Below, one piece after another: positions 35,101-45,584 of a stretch of 64,000 nt of DNA; within the stretch, counting starts at the first letter, position 1; each line of letters begins with the position of its first letter. The position numbers were made by a program, and so were the translations under genes. This stretch comes from Glandiceps talaboti (taxonomy: Eukaryota; Hemichordata; Enteropneusta; Spengelidae). Location of the stretch: contig NC_135571.1 of NCBI RefSeq assembly GCF_964340395.1, forward strand, positions 15,417,221 to 15,481,220, written 5' to 3'. The notes beneath the pieces are model-generated. The model searched no databases. It saw nothing but the letters and a program-made list of their open reading frames with translations, and was not told the origin of the DNA.

Positions 35101-38100
35101 GATAGAGGGACTGTCTCTGTACGTGATAGAGGGACTGTCTCTTTACGTGATTGAGGGACTGTCTCTGTACATGATAGAGGGACTGTCTCTCTACGTGATA
35201 GAGGGACTGTCTTTGTACATGTACATGATAGAGGGACTGTCTCTGTACGTGATTGAGGGACTGTCTCTGTACGTGATAGAGGGACTGTCTCTGTACGTGA
35301 TAGAGGGACTGTCTCTGTACGTGATAGAGGGACTGTCTCTGTACGTGATAGAGTGACTGTCTCTGAACGTGATAGATAGACTGTCTCTGTACGTGATAGA
35401 GGGAGTCTCTGTACGTGATAGAGGGACTGTCTTTGTACGTGATAGAGGGACTGTCTCTGTATGTGATAGAGGGACTGTCTCTGTACGTGATTGAGGGACT
35501 GTCTCTGTACGTGATAGAGGGACTGTCTCTGTACGTGATAGAGGGACTGTCTCTGTACGTGATAGAGGGACTGTCTCTTTACGTGATTGAGGGACTGTCT
35601 CTGTACATGATAGAGGGACTGTCTCTCTACGTGATAGAGGGACTGTCTTTGTACATGTACATGATAGAGGGACTGTCTCTCTACGTGATAGAGGGACTGT
35701 CTTTGTACATGTACATGATAGAGGGACTGTCTCTGTACGTGATTGAGGGACTGTCTCTGTACGTGATAGAGGGACTGTCTCTGTACGTGATAGAGGGACT
35801 GTCTCTGTACGTGATAGAGGGACTGTCTCTTTACGTGATTGAGGGACTGTCTGTACATGATAGAGGGACTGTCTCTGTACGTGATAGAGGGACTGTCTCT
35901 GTACGTGATAGAGGGACTGTCTCTGTACGTGATAGAGGGACTGTCTCTGTACATGATAGAGGGACTGTCTCTGTACGTGATAGAGGGACTGTCTCTGTAC
36001 GTGATAGAGGGACTGTCTCTGTACGTGATTGAGGGACTGTCTCTGTACGTGATAGAGGGACTGTCTCTGTACGTGATAGAGGGACTGTCTCTGTATGTGA
36101 TTGAGGGACTGTCTGTACATGATAGAGGGACTGTCTCTGTACGTGATAGAGGGACTGTCTCTGTACGTGATAGAGGGACTGTCTCTTTACGTGATAGAGG
36201 GACTGTCTCTGTACGTGATTGAGGGACTGTCTCTGTACGTGATTGAGGGACTGTCTGTACATGATAGAGGGACTGTCTCTGTACGTGATAGAGGGACTGT
36301 CTCTGTACGTGATTGAGGGACTGTCTGTACATGATAGAGGGACTGTCTCTGTACGTGATAGAGGGACTGTCTCTGTACGTGATTGAGGGACTGTCTGTAC
36401 ATGATAGAGGGACTGTCTCTGTACGTGATAGAGGGACTGTCTCTGTACGTGATAGATAGACTGTCTCTGTATGTGATAGAGGGACTGTCTCTGTACGTGA
36501 TTGAGGGACTGTCTGTACATGATAGAGGGACTGTCTCTGTACGTGATAGAGGGACTGTCTCTGTACGTGATAGAGGGACTGTCTCTGTACGTGATAGAGG
36601 GACTGTCTCTACGTGATAGAGGGACTGTCTCTGTACGTGATAGAGTGACTGTCTCTGAACGTGATAGATAGACTGTCTCTGTACGTGATAGAGGGAGTCT
36701 CTGTACGTGATAGAGGGACTGTCTTTGTACATGATAGAGTGACTGTCTCTGTACGTGATAGAGGGACTGTCTCTGTACATGATAGACGGACTGTCTCTGT
36801 ACATGATAGAGGGACTGTCTCTGTACGTGATAGAGGGACTGTCTCTGTACGTGATAGAGGGACTGTCGCTGTACGTGATAGAGGGACTGTCTCTTTACGT
36901 GATAGAGGGACTGTCTCTGTACGTGATTGAGGGACTGTCTCTGTACGTGATAGAGGGACTGTCTCTGTACGTGATAGAGGGACTGTCTCTGTACGTGATA
37001 GAGGGACTGTCTCTGTACGTGATTGAGGGACTGTCTGTACATGATAGAGGGACTGTCTCTGTACGTGATAGAGGGACTGTCTCTGTACGTGATTGAGGGA
37101 CTGTCTGTACATGATAGAGGGACTGTCTCTGTACGTGATAGAGGGACTGTCTCTGTACGTGATAGATAGACTGTCTCTGTATGTGATAGAGGGACTGTCT
37201 CTGTACGTGATTGAGGGACTGTCTGTACATGATAGAGGGACTGTCTCTGTACGTGATAGAGGGACTGTCTCTGTACGTGATAGAGGGACTGTCTCTGTAC
37301 GTGATAGAGGGACTGTCTCTACGTGATAGAGGGACTGTCTCTGTACGTGATAGAGTGACTGTCTCTGAACGTGATAGATAGACTGTCTCTGTACGTGATA
37401 GAGGGAGTCTCTGTACGTGATAGAGGGACTGTCTCTGTACGTGATAGAGGGACTGTCTCTGTACGTGATAGAGGGACTGTCTCTACGTGATAGAGGGACT
37501 GTCTCTGTACGTGATAGAGGGACTGTCTCTGTATGTGATAGAGGGACTGTCTCTGAACGTGATAGATAGACTGTCTCTGTACGTGATAGATAGACTGTCT
37601 CTGAACGTGATAGAGGGACTGTCTCTGTATGTGATAGAGGGACTGTCTCTGAACATGATAGATAGACTGTCTCTGTACGTGATAGAGGGACTGTCTCTAC
37701 GTGATAGAGGGACTGTCTCTGAACGTGATAGAGGGACTGTCTCTGTACGTGATATAGGGACTGTCTCTGTACGTGATAGAGTGACTGTCTCTGAACGTGA
37801 TAGATAGACTGTCTCTGTACGTGATAGAGGGAGTCTCTGTACGTGATAGAGGGACTGTCTTTGTACGTGATAGAGGGACTGTCTCTGTATGTGATAGAGG
37901 GACTGTCTCTGTACGTGATTGAGGGACTGTCTCTGTACGTGATAGAGGGACTGTCTCTGTACGTGATAGAGGGACTGTCTCTGTACGTGATAGAGGGACT
38001 GTCTCTTTACGTGATTGAGGGACTGTCTCTGTACATGATAGAGGGACTGTCTCTCTACGTGATAGAGGGACTGTCTTTGTACATGTACATGATAGAGGGA

Positions 38101-41100
38101 CTGTCTTTGTACGTGATTGAGGGACTGTCTCTGTACGTGATAGAGGGACTGTCTCTGTACGTGATAGAGGGACTGTCTCTGTACGTGATAGATGGACTGT
38201 CTCTGTACGTGATAGAGTGACTGTCTCTGAACGTGATAGATAGACTGTCTCTGTACGTGATAGAGGGAGTCTCTGTACGTGATAGAGGGACTGTCTTTGT
38301 ACGTGATAGAGGGACTGTCTCTGTATGTGATAGAGGGACTGTCTCTGTACGTGATTGAGGGACTGTCTCTGTACGTGATAGAGGGACTGTCTCTGTACGT
38401 GATAGAGGGACTGTCTCTGTACGTGATAGAGGGACTGTCTCTTTACGTGATTGAGGGACTGTCTCTGTACATGATAGAGGGACTGTCTCTCTACGTGATA
38501 GAGGGACTGTCTTTGTACATGTACATGATAGAGGGACTGTCTCTCTACGTGATAGAGGGACTGTCTTTGTACATGTACATGATAGAGGGACTGTCTCTGT
38601 ACGTGATTGAGGGACTGTCTCTGTACGTGATAGAGGGACTGTCTCTGTACGTGATAGAGGGACTGTCTCTGTACGTGATAGAGGGACTGTCTCTTTACGT
38701 GATTGAGGGACTGTCTGTACATGATAGAGGGACTGTCTCTGTATGTGATAGAGGGACTGTCTCTGTACGTGATAGAGGGACTGTCTCTGTACGTGATAGA
38801 GGGACTGTCTCTGTACATGATAGAGGGACTGTCTCTGTACGTGATAGAGGGACTGTCTCTGTACGTGATAGAGGGACTGTCTCTGTACGTGATTGAGGGA
38901 CTGTCTCTGTACGTGATAGAGGGACTGTCTCTGTACGTGATAGAGGGACTGTCTCTGTATGTGATTGAGGGACTGTCTGTACATGATAGAGGGACTGTCT
39001 CTGTACGTGATAGAGGGACTGTCTCTGTACGTGATAGAGGGACTGTCTCTTTACGTGATAGAGGGACTGTCTCTGTACGTGATTGAGGGACTGTCTCTGT
39101 ACGTGATTGAGGGACTGTCTGTACATGATAGAGGGACTGTCTCTGTACGTGATAGAGGGACTGTCTCTGTACGTGATTGAGGGACTGTCTGTACATGATA
39201 GAGGGACTGTCTCTGTACGTGATAGAGGGACTGTCTCTGTACGTGATTGAGGGACTGTCTGTACATGATAGAGGGACTGTCTCTGTACGTGATAGAGGGA
39301 CTGTCTCTGTACGTGATAGATAGACTGTCTCTGTATGTGATAGAGGGACTGTCTCTGTACGTGATTGAGGGACTGTCTGTACATGATAGAGGGACTGTCT
39401 CTGTACGTGATAGAGGGACTGTCTCTGTACGTGATAGAGGGACTGTCTCTGTACGTGATAGAGGGACTGTCTCTACGTGATAGAGGGACTGTCTCTGTAC
39501 GTGATAGAGTGACTGTCTCTGAACGTGATAGATAGACTGTCTCTGTACGTGATAGAGGGAGTCTCTGTACGTGATAGAGGGACTGTCTTTGTACATGATA
39601 GAGTGACTGTCTCTGTACGTGATAGAGGGACTGTCTCTGTACATGATAGACGGACTGTCTCTGTACATGATAGAGGGACTGTCTCTGTACGTGATAGAGG
39701 GACTGTCTCTGTACGTGATAGAGGGACTGTCGCTGTACGTGATAGAGGGACTGTCTCTTTACGTGATAGAGGGACTGTCTCTGTACGTGATTGAGGGACT
39801 GTCTCTGTACGTGATAGAGGGACTGTCTCTGTACGTGATAGAGGGACTGTCTCTGTACGTGATAGAGGGACTGTCTCTGTACGTGATTGAGGGACTGTCT
39901 GTACATGATAGAGGGACTGTCTCTGTACGTGATAGAGGGACTGTCTCTGTACGTGATTGAGGGACTGTCTGTACATGATAGAGGGACTGTCTCTGTACGT
40001 GATAGAGGGACTGTCTCTGTACGTGATAGATAGACTGTCTCTGTATGTGATAGAGGGACTGTCTCTGTACGTGATTGAGGGACTGTCTGTACATGATAGA
40101 GGGACTGTCTCTGTACGTGATAGAGGGACTGTCTCTGTACGTGATAGAGGGACTGTCTCTGTACGTGATAGAGGGACTGTCTCTACGTGATAGAGGGACT
40201 GTCTCTGTACGTGATAGAGTGACTGTCTCTGAACGTGATAGATAGACTGTCTCTGTACGTGATAGAGGGAGTCTCTGTACGTGATAGAGGGACTGTCTTT
40301 GTACATGATAGAGTGACTGTCTCTGTACGTGATAGAGGGACTGTCTCTGTACATGATAGACGGACTGTCTCTGTACATGATAGAGGGACTGTCTCTGTAC
40401 GTGATAGAGGGACTGTCTCTGTACGTGATAGAGGGACTGTCGCTGTACGTAATAGAGGGACTGTCTCTGTACGTGATAGAGGGACTGTCTCTGTACGTGA
40501 TAGAGGGACTGTCTCTGTACGTGATAGAGGGACTGTCTCTGTACGTGATAGAGGGACTGTCTCTGTACGTGATAGAGGGACTGTCTGTACATGATAGAGG
40601 GACTGTCTCTGTACATGATAGAGGGACTGTCTCTGTACGTGTACGTGATAGAGGGACTGTCTCTGTACGTGATAGAGGGACTGTCTCTGTACGTGATTGA
40701 GGGACTGTCTGTACATGATAGAGGGACTGTCTCTGTACGTGATAGAGGGACTGTCTGTACATGATAGAGGGACTGTCTCTGTACGTGATAGAGGGACTGT
40801 CTCTGTACGTGATAGAGGGACTGTCTCTGTACGTGATAGAGGGACTGTCTCTGTACGTGATAGAGGGACTGTCTCTGTACGTGATAGAGGGACTGTCTCT
40901 GTACGTGATAGAGGGACTGTCTGTACATGATAGAGGGACTGTCTCTGTACGTGATAGAGGGACTGTCGCTGTATGTAATAGAGGGACTGTCTCTGTACGT
41001 GATAGAGAGACTGCCTCTGTACGTGATAGAGGGACTGTCTCTGTTCGTGATAGAGTGACTGTCGCTGTACGTGATAGAGTGACTGTCTCTACATGATAGA

Positions 41101-41176
41101 GGGACTGTCTCTGTACGTGATTGAGGGACTGTCTCTGTACGTGATAGAGGGACTGTCTCTGTATGTGATAGAGGGA
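32105..41176. repeat. 24-bp satellite array (~375 units, 9.1 kb)
   Basis: The 24-bp unit contains gatagagggactgtctctgt followed by acgt. Variants include a 22-bp form lacking one ct (gactgtctgtacatgat), a 30-bp form with a doubled gtacgt, and point forms (gatagatag, gattgaggg, gtcgctg). Because 24 bp is 8 codons, all six frames can stay open for long stretches (VIEGLSLY, RDRGTVSV, SPSITYRD, QSLYHVQR); none is evidence of a gene. Its right edge abuts a truncated retrotransposon at 41177. It occupies most of the proposed first intron of the TMEM192-like gene. Confidence 0.97.
34545..40350. repeat. Higher-order duplication inside the 24-bp satellite (~2.86 kb period)
   Basis: Rare unit variants recur in the same order at an offset of 2864 bp: tatagggactgt at 34889 and 37753; the gaacatgatagatag form at 34788 and 37652; two equal-length frames of 499 codons at 34833-36332 and 37697-39196. 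Shorter nested periods also occur: about 436 bp (around 34970 and 35406, again at 37834 and 38270) and about 710 bp (36383/37093, 39247/39957). The two 2.86-kb copies differ at only scattered positions, so the duplication is recent relative to the unit divergence. Confidence 0.9.
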
Positions 41177-42589
41177 CAGGTCGTTGTCCCTGAGTTGGTT
41201 TTCAAGTTTGTCCCGATATTGTTGTTTTGCATACCTAATGGCTTTTTCAAGATCATATCGTGATTTCTTGTAGGCAGAGATATCGTTCGATTTAAAGGCT
41301 ATATTTTTGGCTTTAAGTTTCAAACGGACGTCCTTGTTAAACCATGGTTTCTGATTTGCGTAGTTACGAATTGACTTTTTTGGTACACAGCATTCAATGC
41401 AGAAATTGATGTACGCAGTCACTGCATCTGTGTATTCATTTAGATCGGCTGAGGATTCCTTGAAGACATCCCATTTGGTGGATTCTAAGCAAGCTTGTAA
41501 ACAACTCACAGAGTCTGGAGACCAGCTGTGAAAAGTTCTAGTTGTGGGCTTTGAACATTTTAGTTTACATTTGTATGCAGTGATGAGAAAAACCGATGCA
41601 TGGTCCGATTTTCCGTAGTTGGGGTGGAGCAGTGCGCGATAGGCATCTTTGATCGTCGAGTAACAGTGATCTAGGGTCTTGTTTCCCCTGGTAGGACAGC
41701 TGACATGTTGAAAGAATTTCGGAAGCACTTTTTTGAGATTAGCATGATTGAAGTCACCCATCACCATTGGAACTGCGTCGGGATTGGAATTTTCATAACC
41801 TGTGATAATACTTGACAGCTCATTGAGAGCGATAGATGCATTTGCATTAGGGTGAATATAAACAGCTGTCAGGATAATGCTTGAGAATTCGCGTGGCAGG
41901 TAGTGTGGACAGCATTTTATGGATAGACACTCCAGATCCGATGAACAAAATTGTGAGATAATCTCGACATTTGTACACCATAAGTTGTTTATTAAAAAGC
42001 ATACACCACCACCTTTCTCTTTCTTGGTTATTTCCTTTGATCGATCCATTCTGAACATCGAGAATCCGTCAGGTTGGAGAGAGTTGTCAGGAATGTTCGG
42101 ATGCAGCCAGGTTTCGGTAAAACAAAGTACACAACAGTCTCTCATATCACGGTATTTGATGCGACCAAAAATCTCGTCTACTTTATTATCCATAGATTGC
42201 AAATTTGCAAGATGAATACTAGGAAGAGATGGTCGGAATGAACGACGACGAAGTTTCACTAGTTTACCTGCTCTTCTGCCCCGTCTCCGTCTATGACGCA
42301 ATCCTTTGTTGTCTGTTGCTTGAAAAATGTCAGTGTTAGCTGGGCAAAAAATTATATCACTTGCATCTAGGTTAGGCCGAAGATTCAGTTCTAAAACTCT
42401 GCTTCTGACATCTAGAAGTTGTTGCCTGTCATAAACAAACGTAGTGGGAACTGCTGGTGTAAGTAGGAGGATTGAAAGCACGAATAATAGGAGAGCGCAA
42501 CGTGAAGTGTCGCCATGGTACGGCGCCATCTTAACAAGTATTCTCCAATTGCTGATAATGGTTGTTATTGTACATACACTAAGAAACAT
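41177..42589 (-). mobile_element. CR1/Rex1-like non-LTR retrotransposon, ORF2 endonuclease part, 3'-truncated
   Basis: The frame (start at 42589, or MAPYHGD at 42529) has a basic linker near residues 97-116 (RHRRRRGRRAGK). An apurinic-type endonuclease domain follows: LANLQSMDN (128-135), FTETWL (157-162, catalytic Glu), MGDFNHANL (277-285, catalytic Asp/Asn) and SDHASV (328-333, catalytic His). Then comes the connector before the reverse transcriptase (NQKPWFNKDVRLKLKAKN, 412-429). At residue 471 (LRDNDL) the element stops and the 24-bp satellite begins; the frame runs on through it by chance. Reverse transcriptase and 3' end are missing. The endonuclease frame itself is intact. Overall match is to CR1/L2-superfamily elements of the kind seen in fish as Rex1-like; clade assignment is from memory. 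Confidence 0.85.
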
Positions 42590-42694
42590 TTTACCCTTTT
42601 AAATGGTTTGCAATTCATTGTTGAGTTACAAACAAGGACTTGGTGTATATTATTTCACTCTTTTCTTCAAGTATAAAAACCTAGTAAAATTGTT

Positions 42695-43100
42695 TTTAGC
42701 TCCGCTGTCAGCGAAAGCTGAAAGCGTAGCTTTAGGTATAGGTGGGTATTAAGGTATAGAGAGTAGAGTGAATCATAGGTGTCCGTCAAACTTTTATATT
42801 TTTACTATCTATTCCGAAAGTGACAGTCGGAATTCTTCGATATTTGGTGTGCATGTTCCCTGGGGGGAGGCTATTCAGATTTGTTCATGCCAAGTTGATC
42901 TGTGCCATTTTCAATTTTTTATGATTTTTTTTCATAAAATGTCATTTTCATCAACTCCTTGAAAACCTCTTATTAGATTGCTTTGATATCTGGCGTGTTG
43001 ATGCGCAGGGGGTAGCTTACTCAGATTTGTTAATTTCAAGTCAGCACATCCTCATTTTTATTTTTTATGATTTTTTTTTTGTAATTTGAAAAAAAAATGA
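42695..43100 (+). mobile_element. Hairpin + duplicated core dispersed element
   Basis: A hairpin (tttagctccgctgtcagc at 42695 pairing with gctgaaagcgtagcttta; inner stem cagc-gaaa-gctg) is followed by two diverged copies of a core of about 130 bp. Both contain gatat(t/c)tgg(t/c)gtg, ctcagatttgtt or attcagatttgtt, and a ttttttatgatttttttt end. The layout resembles the elements at 5969 and 60038 but without a long microsatellite. Non-coding. Confidence 0.5.
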
Positions 43101-44119
43101 ATATGTTAATGAGCATAATGACAGATGCCATATTGGAAATCAGTCGACGAGACTTTAAGTAAACTGCTACTTTTCAAAAGACACTATTGACGTCAAACAA
43201 GCAATGTAATATGTGCTATAGTCATAATTCTACGCATTGGGCGCCCAAATGACAAGCGTTTGTTCGAAACAGGGTTGTAAACTTCAAATCCAATTCTGCA
43301 CCCTTCTACATAATCAGCCAGTCCGCAACATCCACATTTGCATACTCTATCCTGATTCGACCAGAAGCTGAAGGTGACCTCATTCGACCGAGCGATTTTC
43401 CACAGCAAGTATCTTGAGTATCAACACAGGACGTTCTTGGTACTCACTAAAATCACACTTCAGACCCACTATAAAAGTGTGATGTTTTCAGATAACATGT
43501 AACTTGTGGTTAATTCTATATTGTCGTGCAATTTGGAATGACAGTGAACCAGAATTCAGACAACTTGCGTAAGGAAGGGCATGCCAGGCATGCGGTTGAA
43601 GTTATGGCCGACAGTTCACATGTAAAGTTAAACGACATGAATGTGTCTTGCCTCTCCAAAATGCAAATATTTGGCAAGTAAAAATAATTAAAATAATTAC
43701 AACTTTAATTTGGCTTCAGACTTTGCATTATGTTTTGTGTATCTTTCCCCGTTTTACATGTAAATCCGAAAAGGTTCTCTCTCATCATGTCATCAGTGTC
43801 AGTGATCATATTTCATACCGCGCGGGGTAGTCCTCGGGTGCACGAGTCTGTATTACTGACTTGACCTTCAACACCGGAGGGGGAGGGACAATTGTCAGAA
43901 TCGAGTCCCGAATTCCTCCGTATGCAAGCAGGACTACGCGCGGGGCTGCTTTGAGTACGAGCGAAGTGAGGCATGTTGAGGTATTTTGTTGAGAATTATA
44001 AATATTGCGAAATGTCAAGTACAAGGTTTAAATACAATGGAATGATGAAAAAAATGGCAGAGTCTGCTGACAGGCGCCGGTCACAAGAAACACTGTGAAT
44101 TAAAATATCAGACGATGTA
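43101..44119. other. Stretch without recognised gene; CpG-bearing patches
   Basis: Less AT-rich than average, with CpG-containing words near 43815-43970 (ccgcgcgggg, cgcgcggggc). These also form an inverted pair with each other (ataccgcgcggggtagtcct and aggactacgcgcggggc), suggesting a decayed inverted-repeat element at about 43815-43945. A 71-codon open frame (43193-43408, -) is Cys-rich but unrecognised. An ATG-led frame at 43538 ending before gtaaag (43621) is a weak alternative first exon for the TMEM192-like gene. Confidence 0.4.
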
Positions 44120-44662
44120 TGTATTAATCGCCGACAATCGATCCACCCGTATGCACGAGGGACTAACCCGGAAGCAAGTCGTTGTTAGTCATACGTTACA
44201 GTGGTAACATCGTCCGAGAAATCGCTGCGTTCAGAGTGTCATTATTCACAGAATTGTTGTTTTCGAGTGAAAACCCGTCTTGAATTGTATAACTCTAACA
44301 AATGAAGACATGTCAAGTTATATTTTGAAAGTTGTATCGCTAGTTTGAGACGATTTTCTCACGTACTATAGTACTATCGAGGCTTACTTGGAAGTAGTAG
44401 GACCTTACTCCAGTTCATCGGGAAGTTTAGCCAGTCCGATAATTCTTTCTGGTTTCGTTTACAACACTTTTGATCACGCAGATTTTGTTGTTGTGATGAA
44501 AAGAAATAGAAAAAAGATCATTTCAACCATTTCGTTGTGTTTTCTTTGTGAAAGGTAACCGAACATGAACGAGTGTTACCACTGTAACGTATGGCTGAGA
44601 ATGACTCTCCTCCGGGTACTTGAGATTGTCGCCGTACGGAAACTAAGATGGCGATTAATACA
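44120..44662. mobile_element. Long inverted-repeat element (~540 bp)
   Basis: Outer ends tgtattaatcgcc (44120-44132) and ggcgattaataca (44650-44662) are perfect complements. Inner arm catacgttacagtggtaac (44190-44208) is the exact complement of 44575-44593. Between outer and inner blocks the arms pair imperfectly, giving about 90-bp arms around a loop of about 360 bp. TA dinucleotides at the ends would suit a TA target duplication (Tc1/mariner type), which is inferred. No transposase. Confidence 0.7.
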
Positions 44663-45429
44663 TTTCTTCCCTATATATATCTACCACAACTAGTACAAGT
44701 TGAATGTTGTTGACTTTGTAAATTTGTTAGAAAATTGAGATTCAAATTGCCTCAAAATTATTTTAGATCCCTAGTTTATTTCATTCATCATTAAAATTTT
44801 CCAGGGTTACAGCTGTAAGACACTGGAATTATTTATAGCCAACCTCAAAATCCTCTTTTTTTCTTTTTCTTGTGTGCATTTCCCAGTCATTTTTTCTGAG
44901 ATTTTGTGCAATTTTTCTTAACAGTAGATTTTTGTTATAAAATGGTGACTATGGTATAAAAGTACAATACATTACCAACTTCTGTGTAAAATGTGTTTTA
45001 TAGTGAGACATCATATGAAACCACTAACCACTTTATTGCATCGCTAAAACAAAACTGCATAGTGAAGAGCTGAAGACCTGAACCACTTCTACATGTCACC
45101 AAAATAAAAAAATTAAATAAAAAAAAAAACCAGCGGAGCTATTCTGACCGATAGGTCGCTTGTATAAATTAAAAATCCAGAATAAATACCCAATTCTCAT
45201 CCATATGACCGCTTTAATCTGACACAACAAAGTCACATGATATATTTGGTCTGTTTGTCCATAGACTCTCCACATGGGTGGATGGTCAATATTATGAATT
45301 GAGTAAATGGCCATATTTAGTCATTGAAGTGATAGTCTAGTATGTTATCTTTCATTGATTTCAGTTAAGACCATATTGACATCCAGAATACTGATTACAG
45401 AAGTAAATGATCTTTGGGGTATTTTTCAG
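44663..45429. other. Intronic stretch before TMEM192-like exon 2
   Basis: AT-rich single-copy sequence including a polypyrimidine tract before the acceptor tttttcag. No other feature seen. Confidence 0.5.
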
Positions 45430-45576
45430 GGCTATTTCTTTGATCAGGAGGCTTCCCTGACACCATCCGTAGATGACCAAGAACACCTGATTATACAACA
45501 ACTTGGTGCAGAGCAAGAGTGTAGATTTAAATCTGTGCCAACAGTGTGTATATCTGTAGTACAGGCATTATTATTT
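45430..45576 (+). CDS. TMEM192: TMEM192-like protein, exon 2 (N-terminal tail and start of TM1)
   Basis: TMEM192 is a small homodimeric membrane protein of lysosomes and late endosomes. The acceptor is tttttcag; the frame starts in phase 0 with GYFFDQEASLTPSVDDQEHL, then IIQQLGAEQECRFKSVPTVC and ISVVQALLF. It ends before donor gtgagt in phase 0. The acidic stretch followed by a leucine/isoleucine pair and ..F..(V/L)PTV matches the N-terminal region of vertebrate TMEM192 (an acidic-dileucine lysosomal sorting signal followed by the first membrane segment). Joined directly to 54139, the spacing PTV to the end of TM1 equals the human protein, so no exon is missing between. A 30-bp satellite begins about 10 bp after the donor. 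Confidence 0.8.
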
Positions 45577-45584
45577 GTGAGTAT

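Noticed and set aside
32105-41100. Many open frames of 60-530 codons in all frames
   Set aside because: All are products of the 24-bp satellite; frames on both strands overlap and share the 8-codon period.
39473-42589. Single 1038-residue protein combining an endonuclease and a Ser/Tyr-rich repeat tail
   Set aside because: Only the first 471 residues are retrotransposon; the remainder is satellite that happens to stay open. Kept as a junction finding, not as a gene.
43538-43620. Alternative first exon of the TMEM192-like gene (ATG frame ending cat/gtaaag)
   Set aside because: Phase fits, but the donor is weak and no promoter motifs are near; the 31816 exon is preferred, with both unproven.
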